A model generated the notes under the pieces. The model was not told where the DNA came from. It was given only the letters and a program-made list of their open reading frames with translations, and searched no databases. Below are positions 8,443 through 16,105 of a DNA stretch of 64,000 nucleotides, piece by piece (positions within the stretch are counted from its first letter, which is position 1; the number at the start of each line of letters is the position of its first letter). Origin of the DNA: Nonomuraea sp. PA05 (GTDB lineage Bacteria > Actinomycetota > Actinomycetes > Streptosporangiales > Streptosporangiaceae); NCBI RefSeq assembly GCF_008086045.1, contig NZ_VSEY01000049.1:27424-91423 (forward strand), in the 5' to 3' direction. The position numbers and the translations under genes were made by a program.

Positions 8443-8474
8443 GGCGTCACCTCCCGCGCCCGGGCACCGCTCAC
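8439..8474 (-). CDS. 11-codon mini-cistron in the junction repeat (copy 2)
   Basis: GTG start at 8474, peptide MSGARAREVTP, TGA at 8441-8439 overlapping the GTG of the 274-residue gene. It fuses the first residues of the downstream protein (MSGAR) to a copy of the upstream protein's end (AREVAP). Preceded by GGGAGGTGA. A coding-capable product of repeat duplication; translation is inferred, not shown. Confidence 0.4.
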   Translation of the reverse strand: MSGARAREVTP

Positions 8475-8506
8475 GGCGTCACCTCCCGCGCCCGGGCACC
8501 GCTCAC
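8471..8506 (-). CDS. 11-codon mini-cistron in the junction repeat (copy 1)
   Basis: GTG start at 8506 overlapping the TGA of the 121-residue membrane protein; the same peptide, MSGARAREVTP, ends at a TGA overlapping the GTG of the next mini-cistron. Together they form an unbroken chain of GTGA overlaps from the upstream to the downstream gene. Confidence 0.4.
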   Translation of the reverse strand: MSGARAREVTP

Positions 8507-8868
8507 GGCGCGACCTCCCGGGCCTGCTCCGCCGGAGCGTCAGGGATCTGACGCAACGAGCGCAGGGTCCCGACCTGGCGCAGCAGCGCGGGCGCGGAGG
8601 CCCCGACCGCGATGGCCGCCATCGTGCCGGTGATCTGGTCCTTGAACAGCAGGCACGCCGCCGCCCCCAGCGCCAGCCGGGTCGCGGCCACGAGCGAGTC
8701 CGCGACCGGATCGAGGTACTCGTCCAGCCGCGGCAGCTTGCCGCCCTTCCGTTTCGACCTGGCCTTCCTGCGAGCCTGCTGCCAAGCCGTCAGCGAGCTC
8801 CACACGTACAGAATCTCGATGACCGCTCCCCCGACGGCCCCCAGACCCGCGGCCGTCAGTGCGTCCAT
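8503..8868 (-). CDS. Small membrane protein, unknown function
   Basis: 121 residues. MDALTAAGLGAVGGAVIEIL is a hydrophobic first segment. A basic stretch (QQARRKARSKRKGGK) and a second hydrophobic region (LVAATRLALGAAACLLFKD, then TMAAIAVGASAPALLRQV) follow. ATG 8868 is chosen over 8904 because GGGGGCGGAG lies directly upstream. Translationally coupled through the junction repeat to the 274-residue membrane protein, so the two probably work together. No family recognised. Confidence 0.65.
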   Translation of the reverse strand: MDALTAAGLGAVGGAVIEILYVWSSLTAWQQARRKARSKRKGGKLPRLDEYLDPVADSLVAATRLALGAAACLLFKDQITGTMAAIAVGASAPALLRQVGTLRSLRQIPDAPAEQAREVAP

Positions 8869-9027
8869 GACTCCGCCCCCGTTCCGGGCTATGGGGCCCA
8901 GCATGCTCGGGCAGGTCGCGGGCGGGCGAGCACCCGATGGTCAGGTAGTGCTCACCCGCGAGGTGGACGAATGTGTCCGCCCCGGCGCCGCTTGTGGGAG
9001 ACGGCCCCGGCGTGGTTCCTTGGCTGA

Positions 9028-10866
9028 GTGATCTCCCCCTACACGGGCTGGACCAGGGAGCACTGGGCCGGGCTGGCCGACCGCCTGCTGCTGTCGGCCC
9101 GCCGCCACGCCTCCCCCTCCCACGCCCGCATCAGCTTCCCCGGCGAGCCCGGCGGCTACGGCCCCGACGTGGACGCCCTGGAGGGTTTCGCGCGGACGTT
9201 CCTCGCGGCCGGGTTCCGGGTCGCGGGCGAGGGCGGGCGCGACCCGCTGAACCTGATGGAGTGGTACGCGCTGGGCATCGCGGCCGGCACCGACCCGCAC
9301 CACCCCGACCGCTGGGTCCGGCTGGACGAGCACGGCCAGGCCAAGGTGGAGGCCGCCTCCCTCGCGCTGGTCCTGCACCTGACGAGGCCGTGGCTGTGGG
9401 ACCGGCTGTCGTCGACGGTGCGCGAGCAGGTGGTGGACTACCTGGCGCCGGCGGTCGGGTCCGGCTACCCGCCGATCAACTGGGTGTGGTTCCAGATCGT
9501 CGTGGAGCAGTTCCTGGCCTCGGTCGGCGGCCCGTACGAGCAGGAGGACATCGACGCCGGCCTGGCGCTGTCGGAGAGCTTCGAACGCGCGGACGGCTGG
9601 TACGCCGACGGCTCGGAACGCGCCTACGACCACTACGCCGGCTGGGCGCTGCACTTCTACCCGCCGCTGTGGCGCGAGATGGCGGGCCTGCCGCCCGACC
9701 CCCGCCACCTGGCACGGCTCGAACGGTTCCTCGACGACGCCGTGCACCTGGTCGGCGCCGACGGCTCGCCGCTGATCCAGGGCCGCAGCCTCGCCTACCG
9801 CTTCGCCGCCGCCACGCCGTTCTGGGTGGGCGCCAGGGCCGGGGTCGGCTCGCCGGGGCTGCTGCGCAGGGCCGCGTCCGGCATCGTGCGGCACTTCGCC
9901 GGGCACGGCGCGCCCGGCGAGGACGGGCTGCTCACGCTGGGCTGGCACGGCCCCTACCGGGCGATCGCGCAGGACTACTCCGGCCCCGGCTCGCCGTACT
10001 GGGCCGCCAAGGGCCTGTACGGGCTGGCGTTGCCTGCCGACCATCCGGTGTGGACGGCCGTGGAGGAGCCGCTGCCGGTGGAGCGGGGCGACTTCACGCG
10101 GGTCGTGCGGGCTCCCGGGTGGCTGGTGAGCGGCACGCGGGCGGACGGAGTGGTGCGCGTCGTCAACCACGGCACCGACCATTCGTATCCTGGCTCGGAC
10201 CTGGCCGACGCGCCGCTGTACGCGCGGCTGGGGTACTCGACGGCCACGTTCCCGCTGCTCGCGGGTGATCCGCTGGACCAGTCGGTGGTGGTGCTGGACG
10301 AGGAGGGGCGGGCCAGCCACAGGACCGGTTTCACTGCGGGGGCCCTGGACGCGCTGCCGTCGGGCACGGTGGTGGGGTCGTCGCGCTGGCGGGCGCACTG
10401 GGGGGAGCAGGGGCCCGGACCTGATCACGGCTATTCCAGGGCGGGCGCGGAGATGCGGCACGGGCCGGAGGTGGAGGTCGTGTCGCTCGTGCGGGGGGCC
10501 TGGGAGGTGCGGCTGGCCCGGGTGGACGGGCGGGCGCGGGGGCTGCGGGTGGGCGGCTGGCCCGCGCCCGAGGGCGGCCCCGCCACGCGGGTGATCGGGG
10601 GGCCCGGGCTGAGCGCGTCCGGCACGCGGGTGATCGGCGAGGCCGGGTTGAGCGCGTCCGGTGTGGAGGTGGCGGGAACGCCGCTGGGTGAGCGCACGCT
10701 GGTTCCGTGGTGCGCGACGCCCGGGGAGGTGAGACCCGGGCGCTGGTACGCCGCCGCGCTGCTGCTGGGCGACGGCGGGGAGCCGCCCGCGATCGACGGC
10801 GGGAAGATCACCTGGCCGGACGGGACGATCGACGACTTCACGACGATCCCGGTCCTGCCGGAGTGA
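9028..10866 (+). CDS. DUF2264 domain protein
   Basis: 612 residues, GTG start. Residues ~5-350 match DUF2264 (PF10022-type): WTREHWAGLADRLLLSARRH, NLMEWYALGIAAGTDP, YPPINWVWFQIVVEQFL and PYWAAKGLYGLAL. This domain has an alpha/alpha-toroid look and is found in carbohydrate-active contexts in bacteria and fungi. The C-terminal ~250 residues are beta-rich. No signal peptide, so probably cytoplasmic. Residues ~519-545 contain a 13-residue tandem duplication (TRVIGGPGLSASG / TRVIGEAGLSASG) from a 39-bp DNA repeat. The exact reaction is unknown. Confidence 0.85.
   Translation: MISPYTGWTREHWAGLADRLLLSARRHASPSHARISFPGEPGGYGPDVDALEGFARTFLAAGFRVAGEGGRDPLNLMEWYALGIAAGTDPHHPDRWVRLDEHGQAKVEAASLALVLHLTRPWLWDRLSSTVREQVVDYLAPAVGSGYPPINWVWFQIVVEQFLASVGGPYEQEDIDAGLALSESFERADGWYADGSERAYDHYAGWALHFYPPLWREMAGLPPDPRHLARLERFLDDAVHLVGADGSPLIQGRSLAYRFAAATPFWVGARAGVGSPGLLRRAASGIVRHFAGHGAPGEDGLLTLGWHGPYRAIAQDYSGPGSPYWAAKGLYGLALPADHPVWTAVEEPLPVERGDFTRVVRAPGWLVSGTRADGVVRVVNHGTDHSYPGSDLADAPLYARLGYSTATFPLLAGDPLDQSVVVLDEEGRASHRTGFTAGALDALPSGTVVGSSRWRAHWGEQGPGPDHGYSRAGAEMRHGPEVEVVSLVRGAWEVRLARVDGRARGLRVGGWPAPEGGPATRVIGGPGLSASGTRVIGEAGLSASGVEVAGTPLGERTLVPWCATPGEVRPGRWYAAALLLGDGGEPPAIDGGKITWPDGTIDDFTTIPVLPE
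10584..10661. repeat. 39-bp in-frame tandem duplication
   Basis: Units 10584-10622 and 10623-10661 differ at only a few bases and encode two copies of a 13-residue segment. The length is a multiple of three, so the frame is kept. Confidence 0.9.
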
Positions 10867-10868
10867 AA

Positions 10869-10912
10869 CCCGGCTTCCCGGCCACGGACGGTCCCGTGGC
10901 CGGGAAGCCGGG
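10869..10912 (+). terminator. Strong hairpin downstream of the DUF2264 gene
   Basis: CCCGGCTTCCCGGCCACGG and its exact complement CCGTGGCCGGGAAGCCGGG form a perfect 19-bp stem with a 6-nt loop, starting three bases after the stop codon. It lies between convergent genes. Confidence 0.85.
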
Positions 10913-10990
10913 CCCGTGACCTGGAGATCGGGGCCGTGGCCGGAAGCTGGCTCGCGGCCCTGAAGCCAGGTCAGTGGCCGGGAAGCCGGG
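10896..10990. repeat. Three degenerate copies of a terminator arm
   Basis: GTGGCCGGGAAGCCGGG occurs at 10896-10912 and 10974-10990, with a degenerate copy (GTGGCCGGAAGCTGG) at 10936-10950. The copies are about 39 bp apart and derive from the right arm of the preceding hairpin. Confidence 0.7.
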
Positions 10991-11001
10991 TCAGCGGCGC
11001 G

Positions 11002-11979
11002 TCACCAGTCGCCGCCCTCGTCATCCCCCTCGAAGAACTCCTCCACGACCTCCTCGACGACCTCACCGGCCACGAGCCCGCCGACCACACCGGCGGCCCC
11101 GGCGGCGACCACCATGCCCATGCCGGCCCCGCCGTGGTGCCCGCCGTGGTGCCCGCCGTGGTGCCCGTGATGGCCGTCGTGGTGGCCGCCGCCGAAGGGC
11201 GCGTGCCCGCCGTACTGGGACAGGCTGTCGAGCCACCGCCCCAGCTCCCCCGCCCAGTCCGTACGCAGCGCGTCCTCATGGCTGACGTGGAAGCGGCCGA
11301 TGGCGTCGCCGGAGGAGTACCGGCCGGTGCGCTTGTCGGCCTCCAGCACCACCTGCAGCCCGGCCGGGTCGGCGACGAAGGTGACCTCGATCTCGCCCAC
11401 GCGGCCCGCGTGGTGCCCGGTCGGGTAGAACTCGATCTCCTGGTAGAAGGGCAGCTCCTGCCGCACCCCGTACAGGTGTCCTGCCTCCAGGTCGGCGGAC
11501 TTGAAGGCGAAGCCGAGCTGCAGGAACGACTCCAGGATGCGGAGCTGGGAGGGCAGCGGCTCGACGGCCACCATGTCGAGGTCGCCCTTGTCGACGGCCT
11601 TGGCGATGGCCAGTTCGGTGCGTACGCCGACGGCCATGCCCCGCAGCGGCTGCCCGGCGATCTCGCTGATCGGGGTCTCCCACGGGACGGAGATCTGGAA
11701 GACGACGGTGCGGTCCTCGCCCTTGCGCAGGGTGAAGGGGCCGGAGACGCGGACGCTGCCGAACTCGCTGAGCCCGGCGCTCTCGCCGCCCCCGTGCTCG
11801 ATCTCCACCCGCGCGACCAGGCCGAGGGTGATGTGCTCGATCTCGGCGTCGAAGTCGCCGCCCTTGAGCCGCACCTCTCCCTCCAGCGTGCCGCCCGGCC
11901 GGGTACGCGGTGCGGACAGCACGGTGTCCACCGTCGGCGCGCCCACCCCGAGCGCACCCAGCATCCTCTTGAAGACCAC
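11002..11979 (-). CDS. Spo0M-family sporulation-control protein
   Basis: 325 residues. The GTG start at 11979 gives MVFKRMLGALGVGAPTVDTV, the standard Spo0M N-terminus, with AGGGAGA upstream; the longer ATG at 12069 would extend into the preceding gene. The first ~230 residues are the arrestin-like two-lobed beta-sandwich of Spo0M (GGTLEGEVRLKGGDFDAEIE, FQISVPWETPIS). The C-terminus adds a His/Gly tract (~13 His in 30 residues) that could bind metal, then a Gly/Ala-rich hydrophobic segment and an acidic tail. Spo0M influences sporulation or cell envelope in Bacillus; the role here is inferred only. Downstream of, and probably co-transcribed with, the ion channel gene. Confidence 0.88.
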   Translation of the reverse strand: MVFKRMLGALGVGAPTVDTVLSAPRTRPGGTLEGEVRLKGGDFDAEIEHITLGLVARVEIEHGGGESAGLSEFGSVRVSGPFTLRKGEDRTVVFQISVPWETPISEIAGQPLRGMAVGVRTELAIAKAVDKGDLDMVAVEPLPSQLRILESFLQLGFAFKSADLEAGHLYGVRQELPFYQEIEFYPTGHHAGRVGEIEVTFVADPAGLQVVLEADKRTGRYSSGDAIGRFHVSHEDALRTDWAGELGRWLDSLSQYGGHAPFGGGHHDGHHGHHGGHHGGHHGGAGMGMVVAAGAAGVVGGLVAGEVVEEVVEEFFEGDDEGGDW

Positions 11980-12028
11980 GGCTGTTGTTCTCCCTGTCGG
12001 CCGAAGATCGGAACGTGTGACGCCCGCG

Positions 12029-12823
12029 TCAACGATCGGCCGCGGGGCGGAGTTCCTCCTGGCGCTCACGCATCAGGAGCTGGTCCAGCTTGGCGTTCAC
12101 GGCGGCCAGTTCCTCCTTGACCGCGGCGAGCTCGGAGGGGGTCTCGCCCTCCTCGTTCATGGCGTTGACGACGACCGCGATGAACAAGTTCAGCGCCACG
12201 AACGTGGACATGAGGATGTAGACGATGAAGAAGATCCACGCCCACGGCTTCTGCTCCATGACCTCCTGGGCGACGTTGCCCCAGTCGTCGCCGGTCATGA
12301 TCTGGAACAGCGTGAACAGTGAGCGGGGCAGCTCGTCGAAGCGTTCCGGCACGATGTCGCCGAAGAGCTTGGTGGCGATGACGGCCGCGATGTAGATCAT
12401 CAGCACCAGCAGGCCGATGATGGAGGCCATGCCGGGCACCGCGGCGAGCAGCGCGCCGACCACGCGGCGCATGCTGGGCACGGCCGAGACCAGCCGCAGC
12501 GCCCGCAGGATGCGCAGGGCGCGCAGCACGGACGTGGGGCCGGACGACGGGACGAGCGCGACGGCGACGATGATGGTGTCGAACCAGTTCCACGGGTCCT
12601 TGAAGAACGCCTTGCGGTAGGCGTAGAGGCGGGCGGCCAGCTCCACCGTGAAGACGGCCAGCGCGACCCGGTCGATGGCGTGCAGCAGGCCGCCGGCCCG
12701 CGCCATCAGGTAGACGCTGGTCTCGCAGCCGATGGTGATCGCGTTGACGACGATGACCAGGATGACCGCCCGCTGCGCGTGACGGCTCTCCAGGACGGCC
12801 CGGACGCGTTCCTGCCCTGACAA
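12029..12823 (-). CDS. Voltage-gated ion channel, bacterial NaChBac-type
   Basis: Six-transmembrane single-domain channel subunit, 264 residues, expected to form tetramers. S4 is at ~98-112 with Arg101, 104, 107 and 110 spaced every third residue. S2/S3 carry VELAARLYAYRKAFFKDPWN. The pore is FTLFQIMTGDDWGNVAQEV: the selectivity filter reads TGDDWG (Asp179-Asp180) where the sodium channel NaChBac has TLESWAS. The S6 is followed by a coiled-coil-like tail (ELAAVKEELAAVNAKLDQLL), as in bacterial Nav channels. The TTG start at 12823 follows AAGGGAG. Upstream of the Spo0M gene. Confidence 0.9.
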   Translation of the reverse strand: MSGQERVRAVLESRHAQRAVILVIVVNAITIGCETSVYLMARAGGLLHAIDRVALAVFTVELAARLYAYRKAFFKDPWNWFDTIIVAVALVPSSGPTSVLRALRILRALRLVSAVPSMRRVVGALLAAVPGMASIIGLLVLMIYIAAVIATKLFGDIVPERFDELPRSLFTLFQIMTGDDWGNVAQEVMEQKPWAWIFFIVYILMSTFVALNLFIAVVVNAMNEEGETPSELAAVKEELAAVNAKLDQLLMRERQEELRPAADR

Positions 12824-12905
12824 CGTGCTCCCTTCCGATGATCGTTGATCATCGTAGGGACGCGCACGGGCCCGGCTCCGGTCAAAGGTCAGGCTGAGAC
12901 GCGGA

Positions 12906-13586
12906 TCACAGGCCGCCGCTGCGCCTGACGCGTTCGACGAACCCGCACACGTGCGCCCGCAGCAACTCCGCGGCCTCGGCGGCGGAGCCCGCCTGGGCGG
13001 CCCGCAGGATCTCGCGGTGCTCTTCGGCCTCGGCCTCCCAGGTGGGGACGCGTTCCCAGGCCGCCGCCGAGATGAGCGCGGTCTGGTCGCGCAGCGAGTC
13101 GAGGGTGCTGACGAGCAGCGGGTTGCCGCAGCCGGCGTACAGGGCGCGGTGGAAGTCGCGGTTGGCCAGGCTGCGGTCGGCCCGGTCCGAGGCGGAGTCG
13201 GCGGCGGTGTCGGCGCGGCGCAGCGCCTCGGCGGCCGGGGCCAGGTCGGCGCCGCGCTCGACGGTGCGGCTGACCGCCTCGGGCTCCAGCAGCAGGCGCA
13301 GGTCGTAGACCCACTCCATCAGCGCGTCGTCCACGGTGCGGACGGTGGCGCCCTTGTACTCGCTCATCGTCACCAGCCCCGCGCCCGCGAGCGTCTTGAG
13401 CGCCTCGCGCACGGGGGTCTTGGAGACGCCGAGCTGCTGGGCGAGCTCGGTCTCGACGAGCTGGCGGCCGGGCGGGAGCGCGCCGGTCAGGATCGCGTGC
13501 TTGATCGCCTCCAGGACGACCGTGCCGCGCGAGGACAGCGACCTGGGCTGCCCGGAGAAGACCGGGGACGCCATGACCTCACTCAT
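12906..13586 (-). CDS. GntR-family (FadR/FCD) regulator of the sugar-acid operon
   Basis: 226 residues. The winged helix (~20-85) contains LVETELAQQLGVSKTPVREA, the typical GntR recognition helix, and the C-terminal FCD helical ligand domain runs from ~95 to 220 (WVYDLRLLLEPEAVSR, NRDFHRALYAGCGNPLL). FCD regulators usually bind organic or sugar acids through a metal. Divergent from an MFS sugar-acid carrier and two catabolic enzymes, so it very likely represses them and itself. ATG 13586 is chosen because TATCTT ends 7 nt upstream (leaderless); 13574 is an alternative. Confidence 0.88.
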   Translation of the reverse strand: MSEVMASPVFSGQPRSLSSRGTVVLEAIKHAILTGALPPGRQLVETELAQQLGVSKTPVREALKTLAGAGLVTMSEYKGATVRTVDDALMEWVYDLRLLLEPEAVSRTVERGADLAPAAEALRRADTAADSASDRADRSLANRDFHRALYAGCGNPLLVSTLDSLRDQTALISAAAWERVPTWEAEAEEHREILRAAQAGSAAEAAELLRAHVCGFVERVRRSGGL

Positions 13587-13615
13587 GAGATGAAAGATAT
13601 CGTACATCGCATCTC
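13587..13615. promoter_or_regulatory. Regulator promoter with candidate operator
   Basis: TATCTT on the minus strand (13594-13599) ends 7 nt before the regulator ATG. GAGATG (13587-13592) and CATCTC (13610-13615) form an inverted repeat that brackets this -10 box, a suitable site for autorepression. Confidence 0.4.
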
Positions 13616-13698
13616 GTATATGACCGCTCTTTGGGTTACAGTCGCGTGAATTAGGACTTGAAGAAACCTCACCGACAGGAGACCCGAAACCCGGCCGT

Positions 13699-13730
13699 CC
13701 GGTGTGGCCCGCGGACACGGACCACACCGG
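13699..13730 (+). other. Hairpin in the long 5' leader of the MFS gene
   Basis: CCGGTGTGG (13699-13707) pairs perfectly with CCACACCGG (13722-13730). It sits in a roughly 210-nt leader between a probable -10 (TACAGT near 13637) and the MFS start. No known riboswitch was recognised. Confidence 0.35.
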
Positions 13731-13864
13731 CAAAGACGGCTCCGTTCACTCGGACACCCGGACCGGACGGATCCCCGCCCGGACGCCGTTGGCGCGGCGA
13801 CCGGCGGGCTCGCGAGCCGGCGGTCCGCCGTGGCCACTGCACTGACCTGCAGCCTGGAGCTCGA

Positions 13865-15196
13865 ATGCAGTCTAACTCCGCAACACCCGCCCCGGCCGTG
13901 CCCGCGACAGCGCGACGCGCACGGTCCCGACTCCGCTGGACGATCATCACGTTGTCGGGCCTCGGCCTGACCATCGCCTACCTCGACCGCTCCGCCCTCA
14001 GCGTCGCCAGCACCTACATGCAGGACGAACTGGGCTTCGACCAGACCACGAAGGGGATCCTGCTCAGCTCGTTCTTCTGGACGTACGCGATCTTCCAGCT
14101 CCCCTCCGGCTGGCTGCTCGACCGCTTCGGCCCCCGCCTCATCTATCCGATCGCCGTCGTGTGGTGGTCGCTGTGGACGGCCGCGACGGCCCTGGCCCAC
14201 GGCGTCGGCACGCTGCTGGTGACCCGGCTCGGCCTCGGCATCGGCGAGGCGCCGGTGCAGCCGGCCAACATCAAGGTGGTCTCCGCCTGGTTCCCGCGCA
14301 GGGAGCGGGCGCTGGCCTCCAGCCTGTTCGACACCGGGCAGCAGGTCGGCGTGGCCCTGTCCGTGCCGGTCGTCACCGCGCTGATCGCGGCCTTCGGGTG
14401 GCGCGCGGCGTTCGTGGTGATCGGCGTGGTCGGCATGGTGTGGGTGATCGGCTGGTGGAAGATCTACCGCTCGCCGCAGGACCATCCCCGCATCTCGCAG
14501 GCCGAGCTCGACTACATCGAGGGCGGCGACGCCGCCGTGCCCGAGACCGGGCCGCGCGTGCGCTGGGTGGAGCTGCTGCGCTACCCCACCGTCTGGGGCC
14601 TGGTGCTCGGCTACATCTGCCGCTCGGCGACCGGCGCGTTCTTCCTCACCTGGTACCCGAGCTACCTGGTCGAGGACCGCGGCTTCACGATCCTGGAGCT
14701 GGGCGTGTTCGGCTCGATCCCGTCCCTGCTCGCCGTGGGCGCGACCATCGCGGGCGGCGCGTTCTCCGACTGGCTGGTACGCCGTGGCGTGCCCATCTCC
14801 CGCGCCCGCAAGCTGCCCATCATCACCGGCATGCTGCTGGCCTCCACGATCGCGCTGACCACGTTCGTGGACGGGAACGTGGCCGTGATGGTGCTGCTGT
14901 CGATCAGCAACTGCGCCCACTCCTTCGCCGGCGCCGCCATCCTCAGCCTGCCCGCCGAGGTGGCCCCCGCCCCGTCGGTGGTCGGGTCGGTCGCGGGCTT
15001 CCAGAACTTCGGCTCGCAGATCGGCAACATCATCAGCCCGATCCTCATCGGGTTCTTCCTGACGATGAGCGGCGACTCCTACACGGGCCCCATGTTGTTC
15101 GCCGGGGCGATGGCCATCCTGGGGACGCTGATCTACGGCTTCGTGGTGAAGGTCCGGCCGCTGAACGAGAACTTGCCCGCAGAGAGCAGAGGTTGA
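13865..15196 (+). CDS. MFS transporter, sugar-acid (anion:cation symporter) type
   Basis: 443 residues with 12 transmembrane helices. The family signature loop between helices 2 and 3 is GWLLDRFGPRLIYPIAVVWW, and GLGIGEAPVQPANIKVVSAW is typical of the glucarate/galactonate (GudP/DgoT) group. ATG 13865 is chosen over an in-frame start at 13658, whose extra 69 residues are Arg/Pro-rich and non-hydrophobic. First gene of a three-gene operon with a DapA-like enzyme and a dehydratase; it probably imports the sugar acid they degrade. Confidence 0.88.
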   Translation: MQSNSATPAPAVPATARRARSRLRWTIITLSGLGLTIAYLDRSALSVASTYMQDELGFDQTTKGILLSSFFWTYAIFQLPSGWLLDRFGPRLIYPIAVVWWSLWTAATALAHGVGTLLVTRLGLGIGEAPVQPANIKVVSAWFPRRERALASSLFDTGQQVGVALSVPVVTALIAAFGWRAAFVVIGVVGMVWVIGWWKIYRSPQDHPRISQAELDYIEGGDAAVPETGPRVRWVELLRYPTVWGLVLGYICRSATGAFFLTWYPSYLVEDRGFTILELGVFGSIPSLLAVGATIAGGAFSDWLVRRGVPISRARKLPIITGMLLASTIALTTFVDGNVAVMVLLSISNCAHSFAGAAILSLPAEVAPAPSVVGSVAGFQNFGSQIGNIISPILIGFFLTMSGDSYTGPMLFAGAMAILGTLIYGFVVKVRPLNENLPAESRG

Positions 15197-15199
15197 TCG

Positions 15200-16105
15200 A
15201 TGCGTGACCTGACCGAACTGCTGAACGACGTCGCGGCCGTCACCGTGACGCCCTTCGACGCCGGCGGCGCCGTCGACCTCGACGCGAACGCCAAGCTGGT
15301 GCGCAGGCTGATCGACGCGGGCGTGCGAGTGATCACGCCCAACGGCAACACCGGCGAGTTCTACGCGCTGACCCCGGACGAGCGCCGCCAGGTGCTGGAG
15401 TCCACCGTGTCGGCGGCCGGCGACGACGCGGCCGTGCTGGCCGGGGTGGGGCTGGACGCGTTCTCGGCGGCCGAGTCCGCCAGGCAGGCGCGCGACCTCG
15501 GCGCCCGCATGGTGATGGTGCACCAGCCGGTGCACCCGTACATCGCGGCCGAGGGGTGGGTGGACTACCACCGGCAGATCGCCGAGGCCGTGCCGGACCT
15601 GGGGGTCGTGCCGTACCTGCGCAGCCCGCGGATCACCGGTGAGGAGGTGGCGCGGCTGGGCGAGGCCTGCCCGAACGTGGTCGGCGTCAAGTACGCGGTG
15701 CCCGATCCGGTGAGGTTCGCGTCGGTGGCGCGGGATGCCGGGCTTGAGCGGTTCGCCTGGCTGTGCGGGCTGGCGGAGCCGTACACGCCGGCGTACTGGG
15801 CGGTCGGCGCCCGCGGCTTCACCTCCGGGCTGGTCACCGCGGCGCCCGGGCTGACGCTGCGCATGCGCGACGCGCTGCGGGCCGGCGACCAGGCCGGCGC
15901 GATGCGGGTGTGGGAGCTGATCAGGAGGTTCGAGGAGCTGCGCGGCGCCGACTCCTCGGCGGACAACGTGGCGGTGGTCAAGGAGGCCCTGGCGCAGCTC
16001 GGGCTGTGCCGCCGCGACGTGCGCCCGCCGAGCCGGGCGCTGCCGGCCGCCGTACGGGAGGAGGTGGCCGCGATCCTGGCCACCTGGCAGGAGGAGGCCA
16101 AGTGA
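15200..16105 (+). CDS. DapA-family aldolase/dehydratase of sugar-acid catabolism
   Basis: 301 residues, DHDPS/NAL superfamily (TIM barrel). NGNTGEFYAL (residues 48-57) is the phosphate/carboxylate-binding loop equivalent to GTTGE, and Lys164 in GVKYAV is the Schiff-base lysine. The usual catalytic Tyr in YNRP is in VVPYLRSP (Tyr139). In this context it likely acts on a 2-keto-3-deoxy sugar acid, as an aldolase or as a 5-dehydro-4-deoxyglucarate dehydratase-like enzyme, rather than in lysine synthesis. Starts 3 nt after the MFS stop with AGAGG upstream; overlaps the next gene by GTGA. Confidence 0.85.
   Translation: MRDLTELLNDVAAVTVTPFDAGGAVDLDANAKLVRRLIDAGVRVITPNGNTGEFYALTPDERRQVLESTVSAAGDDAAVLAGVGLDAFSAAESARQARDLGARMVMVHQPVHPYIAAEGWVDYHRQIAEAVPDLGVVPYLRSPRITGEEVARLGEACPNVVGVKYAVPDPVRFASVARDAGLERFAWLCGLAEPYTPAYWAVGARGFTSGLVTAAPGLTLRMRDALRAGDQAGAMRVWELIRRFEELRGADSSADNVAVVKEALAQLGLCRRDVRPPSRALPAAVREEVAAILATWQEEAK

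Larger units (their letters stand above)
8429..8524. repeat. Three 32-bp tandem units spanning an operon junction
   Basis: Units 8429-8460, 8461-8492 and 8493-8524. Units 1 and 2 are identical; unit 3 differs at a few bases. Read on the minus strand, each unit carries the end of the upstream gene, a TGA overlapping a GTG start, and the first codons of the downstream gene; the downstream copies also have a GGGAGGTGA ribosome site. It is a triplicated stop/start junction. Confidence 0.92.

Noticed and set aside
13583..15571. 662-codon open frame on the minus strand
   Set aside because: Antisense to the MFS and DapA-like genes, His/Arg/Gly-rich, no family similarity.
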